This document shows, in pieces, positions 25,860-35,443 of a stretch of 64,000 nucleotides of DNA (the first letter of the stretch is position 1; each line of letters begins with the position of its first letter). Origin of the DNA: JAHKLT01 sp046197865. GTDB lineage: Archaea; Methanobacteriota; Methanobacteria; Methanobacteriales; Methanobacteriaceae. Position numbers and translations under genes: made by a program. A model generated the notes under the pieces. The model ran no database searches, was not told the DNA's origin, and saw only the letters and a list, made by a program, of their open reading frames with translations. The stretch lies in NCBI RefSeq assembly GCF_046197865.1, contig NZ_CP166990.1, positions 1,426,001 through 1,490,000 on the forward strand. Reading direction: 5' to 3'.

Positions 25860-26720
25860 TTATAAATCTTCAAAACTTTTTAAAAAAGATTCTGTTATTG
25901 CATATTCTTTTTGAAGGTTTAATAGGTTATTTAATAGATATTTCTTAAATCTTCTAAATGCATAATCATCATTTTGGAATTTAATACCATCATATTCTAT
26001 ATCCATTAAAATAAGATATTCTGGATTTAAAACTTTTATATGTTCTCTTGGAGAATCTTCTTTAGGATTTAAAAAGTTCTCAGCATCATCAAGAGATATT
26101 TTATTTGTAGCTACATCAACAAAAACTCTCATCATTTTACGTACCATATTCCATAAAAAGCTTTCTCCATAAATATCTATAAAAATTGGATGATAAGTAT
26201 TGTTTAAATGAGGTAAATTTTCATTATTTTCTGATTTAATATCTGGTTTACTTATTTTTATATCATGAATTGTCCTAGTTGTAGTTTTTTGATATCTTTT
26301 AGTAAAATTTGTAAAATTATGAGTTCCTTTAAAAATATCAGCTACTTGATTAAGTAAATCTAAATCTAAATCATCATTAAGTAATATATACCTATAATGC
26401 CTCATTTTTGCATATCTTGGTTTAAATCCAAAACGAACTGGAGCTTTAGCAATAATTTGCACATCATCAGGTAAGCTGTTATTGATTTGGTTTATGAGAA
26501 CTTCTTTTTCACTTTGAAAACTAATTACATTACCTAAACTATGAACTCCAGTATCTGTCCTACCTGCAATTCTGAATCTAGACTCTTTTAAATCATCAAT
26601 ATATCCTAATTTTTTCAAATGATATATTAATTCCTCTTCAACAGTCCTAAGATTAGGTTGTCTTTGAAAACCATGAAAATTAGTCCCAATATATGCAATT
26701 TTTAAAGCCGTTCTTTTCAT
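25860..26720 (-). CDS. truA: tRNA pseudouridine synthase A (TruA)
   Basis: A 286-residue pseudouridine synthase acting on positions 38-40 of the tRNA anticodon arm. It starts ALKIAYIGTNFHGFQRQPNLRTVE. The catalytic aspartate lies in AGRTDTGVHSLGNV (about residues 52-65). ESFLWNMVRKMM near 187-198 is the conserved C-terminal motif. The length is normal for the family. The start is at 26720, preceded by AGGAG. It is separated by about 130 bases from the divergent hisA. Confidence 0.93.
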   Translation of the reverse strand: MKRTALKIAYIGTNFHGFQRQPNLRTVEEELIYHLKKLGYIDDLKESRFRIAGRTDTGVHSLGNVISFQSEKEVLINQINNSLPDDVQIIAKAPVRFGFKPRYAKMRHYRYILLNDDLDLDLLNQVADIFKGTHNFTNFTKRYQKTTTRTIHDIKISKPDIKSENNENLPHLNNTYHPIFIDIYGESFLWNMVRKMMRVFVDVATNKISLDDAENFLNPKEDSPREHIKVLNPEYLILMDIEYDGIKFQNDDYAFRRFKKYLLNNLLNLQKEYAITESFLKSFEDL

Positions 26721-26851
26721 CTTAAGAAAACTCCTATTTAAAAATATTTAATTAATCTAGTTTAAGAAATTATCTATAATATAAATTCTTTTTAAAAATT
26801 ATTATATAGCTATAGAAATAAAAATAAATATTAATAATTTATGGTGTTTTA

Positions 26852-27583
26852 ATGTCATTTGAAAAAGATAAAATGTTAATAATGCCTGCTGTTGACATTA
26901 AAGGAGGAAAATGTGTACAGCTAGTTCAAGGCAAACCTGGAAGTGAACAAGTTGTTATTGAAAATCCTGAAAAGGTTGCAGGGCGTTGGGAAAGTTTAGG
27001 TTCTGAAGTACTTCATATTATAGATTTAGATGGAGCTATTGATAATAATACTAATTTACCAGTAATTAAAAAAATATTAAAGGAAGTTTCTATTCCAATT
27101 CAATTAGGTGGAGGAATTAGAACAGTTGAATATGCTAAAACCCTCTTAGATTTAGATATCGAAAGATTAATAATTGGAACTATGGGAATTACAAATCCTG
27201 ATACAATTACTGAATTATCTAATGAATATGGATCTGAAAGAGTAATGATTTCACTAGACAGTAAAGATTCTAAAGTTGTAATAAAAGGTTGGCAGGAACA
27301 AATTGATAAAACTCCTGCAGAATTATCATTAGAATTTAAAAATCATGGTGCAGGCAGTATATTATTTACAAATGTTGATGTTGAAGGATTATTAGGTGGA
27401 TTTTACATAGACCCTGTTCTAAACTTAGTTGAATCAGTTGATATTCCAATAGTTTATTCTGGAGGAATCAGTTCAATAGATGATATTAAAAAACTAAGTA
27501 CAACTGGTGCACAAGGTGTTGTAATAGGTTCTGCTCTTTATAAAGAAAAAATTGACCTAAAAGAAGCATTAAAATATCAATAG
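26852..27583 (+). CDS. hisA: Phosphoribosylformimino-AICAR isomerase HisA
   Basis: A 243-residue (beta-alpha)8 barrel isomerase of histidine synthesis. It has the opening MPAVDIKGGKCVQLVQG with the catalytic aspartate, then HIIDLDGA, QLGGGIR (about residues 84-90) and the second catalytic aspartate in LFTNVDVEGLLGG (about 170-182), and ends SGGISSIDD and GVVIGSALY. HisF is the paralogue; the HisA-type start and length make HisA the better call. The stop is nine bases before the preferred ribL start, so the two are coupled. Confidence 0.93.
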   Translation: MSFEKDKMLIMPAVDIKGGKCVQLVQGKPGSEQVVIENPEKVAGRWESLGSEVLHIIDLDGAIDNNTNLPVIKKILKEVSIPIQLGGGIRTVEYAKTLLDLDIERLIIGTMGITNPDTITELSNEYGSERVMISLDSKDSKVVIKGWQEQIDKTPAELSLEFKNHGAGSILFTNVDVEGLLGGFYIDPVLNLVESVDIPIVYSGGISSIDDIKKLSTTGAQGVVIGSALYKEKIDLKEALKYQ

Positions 27584-27591
27584 TGATGATT

Positions 27592-28050
27592 ATGAAAGTT
27601 ATGGCAAGTGGAACATTTGATCTTTTACATCCTGGTCATGGAATATATCTTGAAGAAGCTAAAGCATTAGGTGGAAAAGATTCAAAACTTTACGTCGTTG
27701 TTGCAAGGGATTTGACTGTTAAAAAAAGAAAAAGAATTCCTATTGTTAATGAAAATCAGCGTTTAGAAATGATTAAAATGTTAAAACCAGTTAATGAAGC
27801 TTATTTAGGTAGCGAAAAAGGTGATATTTTAAAAATTGTAGAAAAAATAGATCCTGATATAATAGCTATAGGTGCCGATCAAACACATAATGAGGAAACC
27901 TTACAAAAAGCTCTTAAAGAGAAAGGTTTGAAAGCTGAAGTAAAAAGAGTAAAAAAATACCATAAAGATGAATTAGATAGTACTTGTAAGATTATTAAAA
28001 AAATAAAACAAACTGATTTTAAAGATAAAATATTAGATAATTGTGAATAA
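27592..28050 (+). CDS. ribL: FAD synthase RibL (cytidylyltransferase-type)
   Basis: A 152-residue nucleotidyltransferase of the archaeal RibL type, which adenylates FMN to FAD. It has the nucleotide-binding motif SGTFDLLHPGHGIYL (about residues 5-19) with the HxGH box and a C-terminal ISSTxx-like region replaced here by DELDSTCKIIKKI. Glycerol-3-phosphate cytidylyltransferase has a similar fold, but the archaeal length and sequence favour RibL. Several start codons are in frame (27583 GTG, 27586, 27592); I use 27592 because GTGATGATT stands just before it. Confidence 0.85.
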   Translation: MKVMASGTFDLLHPGHGIYLEEAKALGGKDSKLYVVVARDLTVKKRKRIPIVNENQRLEMIKMLKPVNEAYLGSEKGDILKIVEKIDPDIIAIGADQTHNEETLQKALKEKGLKAEVKRVKKYHKDELDSTCKIIKKIKQTDFKDKILDNCE

Positions 28051-28060
28051 AGGTGAAACT

Positions 28061-29074
28061 ATGATAAAAGTAGCTATTATTGGAGCAAGTGGTTATACTG
28101 GAGGAGAATTAGTAAGATTATTATTAAATCATCCAAATGTAGAAATAACAGAAATTACATCAAGAAAATATGATGGTATCCCAATTCATAAAGTCCATCC
28201 ACATATTAGAGATAGTGGACTAATATTTAAAGATAAAAAAGCATCAAAACTTAATGCAGATATAGCTTTTACTGCAACTCCTCATGGAGCTTCAATGCAT
28301 ATTGTTCCTGAATTAATCAATGAAGGAATGAAAGTAATTGATTTAAGTGGAGACTATAGATTTAAAGATACTGCAGTTTATGAAAAATGGTATGATATGG
28401 AACATATATCTGATTTAAAAGCAGTTTATGGACTTCCTGAAATTTATAGAAAAGATATAAAAAATGCTAATTTAATAGCTAATCCAGGCTGTTTTCCAAC
28501 AGGAGCAATTTTAGCTACATATCCTTTAATTAAAGAAGATTTAGTTGAAAGAGTAATTATTGATTCTAAAACAGGTGTTAGTGGTGCAGGAATAAGTCCA
28601 ACTGAAGCAACACATTATCCTACAATTGCAGATAATGTTAATCCATATAAAATAAGTAGTCATAGACATATGGCAGAAATTCAACAAGAATTAAACGGTT
28701 TTAAAAATGTTAAAGTATCATTTACTCCCCATCTTGTTCCAGTAATACGTGGAATTCAAACAACAAGTCATAGTATTTTAAAAGATGAAAATATTAAATC
28801 AGATGACTTAAAGAAATTATATGAAAAAACATATAAAAATGAACCATTTATTAAATTATTAGACAATGATGAAACACCCCATTTAAGTTCTGTAAGAGGA
28901 TCCAATTATGCTCATATTGGGGGATATGAAATTGATGATACAGGGCGAGTTATTATGTTATCTGCTATAGATAATTTAGTAAAAGGAGCATCAGGTCAAG
29001 CTATTCATAATATGAATATTATGGAAAATTTCAAAGAAGATGAAGGATTAAAATATATTGGTTTAAATCCTTAA
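28061..29074 (+). CDS. argC: N-acetyl-gamma-glutamyl-phosphate reductase ArgC
   Basis: A 337-residue NADPH-dependent reductase forming N-acetylglutamate semialdehyde in arginine synthesis. It shows the Rossmann motif IIGASGYTGGELVRLL (residues 5-20), the catalytic cysteine in NPGCFPTGAIL (about 143-153), the SGAG-type SKTGVSGAG and the C-terminal histidine region. The start is the ATG at 28061 with AGGTGAA before it; the ORF is open upstream to a GTG at 28043 overlapping the ribL end. It is last in the hisA-ribL-argC series. Confidence 0.94.
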   Translation: MIKVAIIGASGYTGGELVRLLLNHPNVEITEITSRKYDGIPIHKVHPHIRDSGLIFKDKKASKLNADIAFTATPHGASMHIVPELINEGMKVIDLSGDYRFKDTAVYEKWYDMEHISDLKAVYGLPEIYRKDIKNANLIANPGCFPTGAILATYPLIKEDLVERVIIDSKTGVSGAGISPTEATHYPTIADNVNPYKISSHRHMAEIQQELNGFKNVKVSFTPHLVPVIRGIQTTSHSILKDENIKSDDLKKLYEKTYKNEPFIKLLDNDETPHLSSVRGSNYAHIGGYEIDDTGRVIMLSAIDNLVKGASGQAIHNMNIMENFKEDEGLKYIGLNP

Positions 29075-29155
29075 ACTTTGTTTAAGCTTAAATAATATAT
29101 AGTATAAGTTATAAATTAAATATAGATAATGAAAAAATCCTTTGAGGTTTCAAAT

Positions 29156-29644
29156 ATGAATGCGATTGTAATCTACTATTCAACAAGTGGTCGGACTGAA
29201 GTAGTAGCTAAAACTATATCTGAAAACTTAGAAACAGATATAGTTAAAATTAAAGATTTAAAAGATAGGAAAGGAGTAAAGAATAAAATGGCTGCATCAT
29301 TAGATGCTTTCAGAGAAAAAAAGACAAAAATTCAACCAATTAGAGTTGATCTTACAGAATATGATACTGTCTTTTTTGGAACTCCAACATGGGCAAACAA
29401 TCCTACTCCTGCAATTATTACAATTATAGATAGATGTGATTTAAGAGCTAAAGATGTAGTATTATTTACTACTATGAGTGGTAGTGGAGGATCTGCTACA
29501 ATCAAAAGAATGGAAGAAAAAGTTGAAGCAAGAGGAGCTCGTGTAATCGGAAAATTTATTGTTAAAACAAAAAACAAATCTAAAAATGCTTTAATAAAAG
29601 AAAGTGAATTTATAATTAATAAAATAAAAGCAAATGAAAGTTAA
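29156..29644 (+). CDS. Flavodoxin-like protein
   Basis: A 162-residue flavodoxin-fold protein. The FMN phosphate loop is YYSTSGRTEVVA near residues 6-17. The second flavin loop is GTPTWANNPTPA (about 77-88), and a third is TTMSGSGGSA. It probably binds FMN and moves electrons or reduces quinone-like or other small substrates in the cytoplasm; the partner is unknown. I start at 29156, where TGAGG lies upstream; the frame is open to an ATG at 29129. pyrI follows four bases after the stop, which suggests cotranscription, though the functions are not linked. Confidence 0.82.
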   Translation: MNAIVIYYSTSGRTEVVAKTISENLETDIVKIKDLKDRKGVKNKMAASLDAFREKKTKIQPIRVDLTEYDTVFFGTPTWANNPTPAIITIIDRCDLRAKDVVLFTTMSGSGGSATIKRMEEKVEARGARVIGKFIVKTKNKSKNALIKESEFIINKIKANES

Positions 29645-29648
29645 TACT

Positions 29649-30122
29649 ATGTCAAATAAACCTACACTAAAAATAAAACCAATTAAAAATGGAACAGTTA
29701 TTGACCATATTAGTGCTAACAAATCTTTACATGTTTTAAAAATATTAAATCTTCCAAATAAAGAACATAAAAACATTACAATAGCTATGAATGTTTCATC
29801 TAATGAAATTGAAAGAAAAGATATTCTAAAAATAGAAAACAGAGAATTAGAATCTGATGAACTTGATCAAGTTGCACTTGTAGCTCCAAATTCTACTATT
29901 AACATTATTAGAGATTATGAAATTGTTAAAAAAGATAAAATTAGTTTAAAAAATGAAATAACTTCTATTATCAAGTGTACTAATCCTAAATGTATTACAA
30001 ATAATGTTAATGAACCTATTAATTCTAAATTTGCAATTATAAGTAAATCTCCAATTTTAGCTCGTTGTTATTATTGTGATAAACTTATTAATAAAGAACA
30101 TATAAATAAACAATTTCAATAA
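29649..30122 (+). CDS. pyrI: Aspartate carbamoyltransferase regulatory subunit PyrI
   Basis: A 157-residue regulatory chain of ATCase, the first pyrimidine-specific enzyme. The N-terminal nucleotide-binding domain contains IKNGTVIDHI (about residues 10-19) and the conserved LPNKEHKNI. The C-terminal zinc domain has CTNPKC and CYYC (four cysteines, about 111-148) that bind PyrB. pyrB is not in the window, unlike in many bacteria where the two are adjacent. The start is at 29649; upstream in-frame residues overlap the flavodoxin stop. The 3' end overlaps the convergent GMC oxidoreductase gene by seven bases. Confidence 0.92.
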   Translation: MSNKPTLKIKPIKNGTVIDHISANKSLHVLKILNLPNKEHKNITIAMNVSSNEIERKDILKIENRELESDELDQVALVAPNSTINIIRDYEIVKKDKISLKNEITSIIKCTNPKCITNNVNEPINSKFAIISKSPILARCYYCDKLINKEHINKQFQ

Positions 30123-31321
30123 TTAGCTATTATATAATTTGATAATCTCTTTGAAAGTGCTAAAATTGTTAAAATTGGAGGTTTTCCTGGAGATTTAGGT
30201 AAAACACTTGCATCAGCTACATATAAACCATTTATTTTAGTTTGAAGATTAGTATCAACCACCTCACCAATAGCTGCTGTTCCACCAGGATGTGCACCTC
30301 TTATATTAGTAGATTTTATTGTATTTGGATCTACTCCTGCTTCTTTTAAAATAAAACCTGCAACTGCACAGCCTTCTGCTAAATATTTACCATCTTTTAT
30401 TGAATTATTTTTAAAAACTTTATTATTTTTAATATATCCTGTCGGTTCATCAGGAATTTTAACCATTATAGAAAAAATATCTTCAGATCTAATATTTTTA
30501 TCTTTAAGTTCATCATAGATAATTGTAGAAAAATGAGGAGCTAAAATAAAATTTTCACCTGTAACTAGTCCATTCATTTGTATTTCTTTATTTAATCGGA
30601 CATCTTTTAAAATACCACCAACAGTAACAAATGAATCAAAAAATAACTTCTCACCTGCTTTAATTCCTGCATTTTGTAAAATTATTCCAGAACCTATTGC
30701 ACCAGCAGATAATATTACTAAATCTGATATAATTTCTTCTTTTTTACCATTATTTAAGATTTTTACTCCTTTAACTTGATCATTTTCAATAATTAAATCA
30801 ATTACTTCAGAGTTTGTAAGGATTTCAGCACCGTTATCCTCAGCTATTTCAACAAAATCTTTTGAGGTCCATTTTGCATCAACAGGACATCCAAATGCAC
30901 AATTACCACAAATAATACATTTCTCCTCATTAATAGCTTTTGGCATTTTACAAGGATTTAAATTTAATTTATTAGCTGATTTAATAAAAATATTTGATGA
31001 TATGCCATGATGTGAATCATTTAATTCATGAATATTTAAATCATCTTCTAATTCATTAAATTCATTAGATAAATCAATTCCTAATTTTTTAAAATCATCT
31101 TCTAAAGATCTAACAGCATTGCCTGTTGAGACTAAAGTTGTTCCGCCAATACAAGTTGTTTTAAGTAAATCAACACCTTCATCACTTTTATCATAATATT
31201 TAAATGCATCTTTTGTTTCAATAAATGGTCCCTTCTCAATTAAAGTTACAGGAATATTAGCTGAAGCTAGTTCCATAGCTAATAATCCTCCACCTGCACC
31301 AGAACCTACAATAATAACCAT
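30116..31321 (-). CDS. GMC-family FAD oxidoreductase with an iron-sulfur motif
   Basis: A 401-residue flavoprotein. It starts with the FAD-binding VIIVGSGAGGGLLAMELA (residues 2-19) and contains the GMC signature CIGGTTLVSTGNAVR (about 57-71). The C-terminal HPGGTAAIGEVVDTNL and LYVADASVLP complete the family. The unusual part is CIICGNCAFGCPVDAK (about 140-155), a four-cysteine group resembling a 4Fe-4S ferredoxin motif. This suggests electron transfer from the flavin to a ferredoxin-type cluster. GMC enzymes oxidise alcohols or similar substrates. The gene lies 12 bases downstream of an unknown gene at the end of the methanol cluster, so an alcohol-linked role is possible but unproven. Confidence 0.82.
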   Translation of the reverse strand: MVIIVGSGAGGGLLAMELASANIPVTLIEKGPFIETKDAFKYYDKSDEGVDLLKTTCIGGTTLVSTGNAVRSLEDDFKKLGIDLSNEFNELEDDLNIHELNDSHHGISSNIFIKSANKLNLNPCKMPKAINEEKCIICGNCAFGCPVDAKWTSKDFVEIAEDNGAEILTNSEVIDLIIENDQVKGVKILNNGKKEEIISDLVILSAGAIGSGIILQNAGIKAGEKLFFDSFVTVGGILKDVRLNKEIQMNGLVTGENFILAPHFSTIIYDELKDKNIRSEDIFSIMVKIPDEPTGYIKNNKVFKNNSIKDGKYLAEGCAVAGFILKEAGVDPNTIKSTNIRGAHPGGTAAIGEVVDTNLQTKINGLYVADASVLPKSPGKPPILTILALSKRLSNYIIANY

Positions 31322-31333
31322 AAAAACACCAAA

Positions 31334-31852
31334 TTAATTTAAAGAATAGCTAACAATTATTGTTGCAATATTAGAATCTTTATTAAAAGAAAATTTATTT
31401 TTAAGATAATAATCAGATTCAACAGAAGGCATAGAAATAAATGATTCGCAAACTTCATTTAAATCCATTAAATCATTACATTCACAACCAGGAATTAAAA
31501 AATATTCTCCACCTGAGAAAGGAATTCCTCCTTTCATTTTATCTTTAAATAAAACAAAATCATCACTTAAAAATTCATAATCTTCTAAATCTTGATAATC
31601 TTCTTTATTATCATTTTCATTTAAATATTTTCCAACAACAATCCCTTCATCATTAACAAGTAAAAGTTCATGACAATTTGGAAGTTTAAAACTATTATCA
31701 GCAAAAAGAACCATGTGATAATCTTTTCTAAAGCATTCTTTTAAACCTTCATTAATTACAGGGACTAATTCATCAGCTCGCTTAGATTCAATTTCTATTA
31801 AATTAAGAATATCTTCATTAGATAATTCTTCGACTTTTAATACACCTTCCAT
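31334..31852 (-). CDS. Uncharacterised acidic protein in the methanol cluster
   Basis: A 172-residue soluble, acidic protein that I do not recognise. It contains a predicted helical N-terminus (VEELSNEDILNLIEIES), a stretch of aspartate and glutamate in the middle, and three cysteines in PNCHE and PGCECND that could bind a metal. There is no signal peptide or membrane segment. It lies 48 bases after mtaA and 12 bases before the GMC oxidoreductase, all in the same direction, so it is probably part of the same transcript. The start is uncertain since no clear ribosome-binding site precedes the ATG. Confidence 0.6.
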   Translation of the reverse strand: MEGVLKVEELSNEDILNLIEIESKRADELVPVINEGLKECFRKDYHMVLFADNSFKLPNCHELLLVNDEGIVVGKYLNENDNKEDYQDLEDYEFLSDDFVLFKDKMKGGIPFSGGEYFLIPGCECNDLMDLNEVCESFISMPSVESDYYLKNKFSFNKDSNIATIIVSYSLN

Positions 31853-31900
31853 ATTATTTAAAATATCAACTATTTTATCTATAATATTATAAACTCCATA

Positions 31901-32917
31901 TTAAATTTTAAAATATTCATTTCTTGCTTCAACTAAAGATTTAATATTATCGATTGGAGATAATGGAGCTATTCCACAACTTGGAGCTAAAACATCTGCG
32001 CCTTTATCTAATGCATCTTTAGCTTCAGCTTTAACTTGTTCAGTAGTACCATTAAAAAGAGTAGCTGATGTTGAGACATTTCCAACTAATCTTGAAGGAT
32101 TATCAACACCTTCTAATTCTTTTTTTGCAATATCAAAAGGTAATTTTTCCTCAACACTGATGCCATCATAACCAAGTGAAGCCATATCTTTAACAATAGG
32201 TTGTGTAGATCCACAAATATGTAAAACAGAAGCTACATCTAAATTACCAGCATAATCTTCTAAATTACCTTTAATAAGAGAATTAAATTGAATTGGATTA
32301 ATTAAATCAGGTGATGCTGTAGGTTCAGCAACACAAACAACATCAACTTCAGTTTCACTAATTAAATCAGCATAATCCATACATGCATCAAGACATATAT
32401 CCATTGCATCTTCAACAGATGTAGAATCAGTAACCATGTCCCTAACAAGATTTTCAACACCTAATAAATGTCCTGCTAAAGTAAATGGCCCACAAACACC
32501 AACAATAATTGGAACTTCTCCTCCATATTTTTCTTTAGCTAGTTCAATTGCATCAATAATAACGGGAATACGACCATTTTCTAAGTAATCATCAGGAATA
32601 TCCATATCTTCAGAACTTTCAAATGTTATACCAGAAACTTCAGGAGGACGTTCTTTAGTACCATAATTAATTTCTGCTCCCATAGCTTCAGCTTCAACAG
32701 TTAAATCAAAAGGAAACCTAATACATTCAAGACCTGCATATTCATATAAAGAAGCACCTAATTTAAGAATATCTTCAGAATTTTTATGAGCTTCAGGCCA
32801 AAAAACACCGAGTTTATCCATAGCTTCAACAGTACCTAATTGAGTAACACTAACAACAGGAGTTATATCAACTTTCTCACCAGAAAGTGCAGATAAAAGA
32901 TTATCTTTTAAATTCAT
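31901..32917 (-). CDS. mtaA: Methylcobamide:coenzyme M methyltransferase MtaA
   Basis: A 338-residue zinc enzyme of the uroporphyrinogen decarboxylase fold, which moves the methyl group from methyl-MtaC to coenzyme M in methanol-dependent methanogenesis. It begins NLKDNLLSALSGEKVDITPV as is typical. The zinc ligands are the HxC of LHICGSTQPI (about residues 238-247) and the cysteine of APSCGIAPL (about 313-321). Its position after mtaB and mtaC points to MtaA rather than the methylamine-specific MtbA. GGCGATATTATG precedes the start. Confidence 0.93.
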   Translation of the reverse strand: MNLKDNLLSALSGEKVDITPVVSVTQLGTVEAMDKLGVFWPEAHKNSEDILKLGASLYEYAGLECIRFPFDLTVEAEAMGAEINYGTKERPPEVSGITFESSEDMDIPDDYLENGRIPVIIDAIELAKEKYGGEVPIIVGVCGPFTLAGHLLGVENLVRDMVTDSTSVEDAMDICLDACMDYADLISETEVDVVCVAEPTASPDLINPIQFNSLIKGNLEDYAGNLDVASVLHICGSTQPIVKDMASLGYDGISVEEKLPFDIAKKELEGVDNPSRLVGNVSTSATLFNGTTEQVKAEAKDALDKGADVLAPSCGIAPLSPIDNIKSLVEARNEYFKI

Positions 32918-33076
32918 AATATCGCCTTCTTTAAATAAGTTTTTTAACTAAATTAAAAAGTAATAAATAAATATATGTTGTTTATAATAATTAAAATTTC
33001 TTATTCAAAATAAATAAAAAAAAGAATGAAAATTTTAAATTAATAAAATTTTCAAAAGCTCTTAAAAATAAATTAT

Positions 33077-33898
33077 TTAAGAGTATTCAGGAACAAATTC
33101 CCCAACAATATCACTGTATTTTTTCCTTACATCATCCCAAGATAATTTATCTTCTAATATTGCATTAGCAAGTTTAGGAGTGTGGTATGCTTCAACACCA
33201 TAAAAACTCATAGGGAAAGATTCTACATAATCTTTTCTTACAGCTCCTCCACCACAACCAATTGGAACATTAAGGCCAGCTTTTTCCATAGCATCAACAA
33301 CTTTTGGAAATGCTGTCATAGTAGTAGTCATTAAAGCAGTACCAGTAAGCATAATCGGATTATACTCTTTAACTGCTTCAACAACTTTATCTGCAGGTAC
33401 ATCACGTCCTAAATCTACTGCTTCAAATCCACCAGCACGTAAAAACATTAAAATAAGGTTTTTACCAATATCATGTGGATCTCCTTCAGCAACAAAACTT
33501 ACAACAGTACCTTTTGTTTCACTTTTATGACCTAAAACCTTTTCACAATCTTTAACTCCTGCCATTAAACAATCTCCAGCTAACATCAAATCTGGTAAGA
33601 AATAAATACCTTTAGTATATAATGCACTAACAGAATCAATTCCTTTCATTAATCCTTTATTGATAACATCAATAGGAGATACACCATCATCTAAAGCTTT
33701 TTTAACATTATCTAATACTTCATCATTGTTTTCATGTAAAACTCCTAAAGCGATTTCCCTAAATGGTTCATCTTTAGGTAAGATTTTAACAACATCTTCA
33801 TCATCTTCAGGTTTTACAGCAGGCCCTTCTAATACAACATTATACCTAACATAAACATTGTTCTCATCGAATTTATCTTCTAAGTCTGTATAACTCAT
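33077..33898 (-). CDS. mtaC: Methanol corrinoid protein MtaC
   Basis: A 273-residue corrinoid carrier that accepts the methyl group from methanol through MtaB and passes it to MtaA. An N-terminal helical cap domain (about residues 50-140) is followed by a B12-binding domain (about 145-270). The cobalt-ligating histidine lies in GDPHDIGKNLI (about 152-162), and GSxL- and GG-type motifs follow as TGTALM and GCGGGAV. GGAGGTATAG precedes the ATG. It is 30 bases downstream of mtaB. The 159-base gap to mtaA is AT-rich with no gene. Confidence 0.95.
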   Translation of the reverse strand: MSYTDLEDKFDENNVYVRYNVVLEGPAVKPEDDEDVVKILPKDEPFREIALGVLHENNDEVLDNVKKALDDGVSPIDVINKGLMKGIDSVSALYTKGIYFLPDLMLAGDCLMAGVKDCEKVLGHKSETKGTVVSFVAEGDPHDIGKNLILMFLRAGGFEAVDLGRDVPADKVVEAVKEYNPIMLTGTALMTTTMTAFPKVVDAMEKAGLNVPIGCGGGAVRKDYVESFPMSFYGVEAYHTPKLANAILEDKLSWDDVRKKYSDIVGEFVPEYS

Positions 33899-33928
33899 AT
33901 CTATACCTCCTTATAAATATTTAAAGTC

Positions 33929-35314
33929 CTATAATCCATAATTTTTAGGATTAAAATCATGAACTCTTCTTTTATACCTTCTAATACAATCTTTAGTAAA
34001 TTTATCAGCTTCATCAGTTAAGCCTTCTAATATTTTCATTGCATTATCTAATGAATCTTTTTCAAATCTGGTCAAATATAGTTTTTTCGCATCAACTGCT
34101 TCATTAATAATATTTCCTGCTTCAATTGCAGCAGCTTTAGCTCGAAGATATGGATCATCTGCATATTTAATAATAGCTTCACCAATTCTATATGCATTAT
34201 CATAAGCTAAAATTAATGCTTGAGGATCTCTGTATTTATCAGCTAAAGTATAAATATCTCTTAATGTTTTTTCCTCTCCCATTTCAATAGATGCATTCAT
34301 TAAAGCAGTTTCATAACCTAAAGCTTGTAACCATACTTGAGGAGTAGTTCCACCCATTTCTTCTCTGTGATAAACAGATTCATTACTCCAAACATCAGTA
34401 ACTGCAGCAACTAAATTACCCATTAAATCAGAATGCGCACATACTGCATCTTTACCTTCAGTAGCTATTGGAACACCTGAAATAGCTTTAATGATTGGGT
34501 TTTCATATCCACAGTCTTTTAATGGTCCAACTGCACCACATTCAACTGCAGTTAAACTTCGAGCTGCACCCATAGCTCTTGCAAGTGCTGCTAAAGTATG
34601 AGGATTATCTTTTGTAGTTAATCCACCAGCTAAAAACATAGCTGTATTAGATTGTGAACAATCTGTATCACCTGCAGGAAGAGCTTTTGATTTTCCTGCA
34701 ATTTTAACGATTTCTGTCCACATATTTTCCATATCCATACTTCCTAGAACACCAATTCCAAAAAGCATAGCTTTAATATCTGCTCTTGCGATACCATAAT
34801 CTGAAACAGACTTACCACCAACAGATTCAATAGAAATAAATGAAGCACCATTTTCAACTGCAGCTTCACAACTTTCCATAATCAAATTATATTGTGGAGA
34901 ATCATCCATTTGGAAATTTTTCTCCTCATCCCGAATATCTGCAGGAGTTGCCCTATAAGCTGTTTTTATACCATATTTATCTTGAAACTCTTCAAGAACA
35001 TCAACAGCAATTTTTGTATTTTCTGCTACCCAATCAGGATTAGAAGTTTGTTGAGAAATATGTTCTTGCTCTAATTGAAAAGCAGGAAGTCCAATACCTA
35101 CAGCACGTTCACAAGCACTGTATGCAATATTTTTCATCTCATTATTCATTTTTTCTTTACTAACTTCAGCACCTTCAGCAGGAGCTACATTTAATTCAGG
35201 AATTACAAATCCAGCACCAACTTTAAAATCTCTAACAGCTGTAACTGGTTTTGTTGCATGACCAAAAACCATATCTTCCGGGGTTTCATAAGCCATTTTA
35301 TTAAACCTTTTCAT
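33929..35314 (-). CDS. mtaB: Methanol--corrinoid protein Co-methyltransferase MtaB
   Basis: A 461-residue zinc enzyme, the same length as the characterised Methanosarcina protein, that activates methanol and methylates the MtaC corrinoid. Typical blocks are YETPEDMVFGHA near the start, VECGAVGPLKDCGYENP with zinc-ligand cysteine (about residues 219-235) and TDCSQSNTAMFLAGGL (about 186-201). No in-frame amber codon occurs, as expected, since pyrrolysine belongs to the methylamine enzymes. I start at 35314 (MKRFNKM) because GGAGGT lies 6-11 bases before; the in-frame ATG at 35341 is less likely. Confidence 0.95.
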   Translation of the reverse strand: MKRFNKMAYETPEDMVFGHATKPVTAVRDFKVGAGFVIPELNVAPAEGAEVSKEKMNNEMKNIAYSACERAVGIGLPAFQLEQEHISQQTSNPDWVAENTKIAVDVLEEFQDKYGIKTAYRATPADIRDEEKNFQMDDSPQYNLIMESCEAAVENGASFISIESVGGKSVSDYGIARADIKAMLFGIGVLGSMDMENMWTEIVKIAGKSKALPAGDTDCSQSNTAMFLAGGLTTKDNPHTLAALARAMGAARSLTAVECGAVGPLKDCGYENPIIKAISGVPIATEGKDAVCAHSDLMGNLVAAVTDVWSNESVYHREEMGGTTPQVWLQALGYETALMNASIEMGEEKTLRDIYTLADKYRDPQALILAYDNAYRIGEAIIKYADDPYLRAKAAAIEAGNIINEAVDAKKLYLTRFEKDSLDNAMKILEGLTDEADKFTKDCIRRYKRRVHDFNPKNYGL

Positions 35315-35443
35315 ATCATCTACCTCCATAATATCATACAATAAAGGAATAAATATTATATGATAAGAATTTACACCTTCCCTAAGACATAAAATAAAAG
35401 AAAAATAATCTTATGGTACAGATAGTAATGTATTATAATATAT

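Noticed and set aside
33929..35341. Pyrrolysine-type methyltransferase with amber read-through
   Set aside because: The methanol enzyme is one open frame with no internal TAG; the methylamine families that use pyrrolysine do not match.
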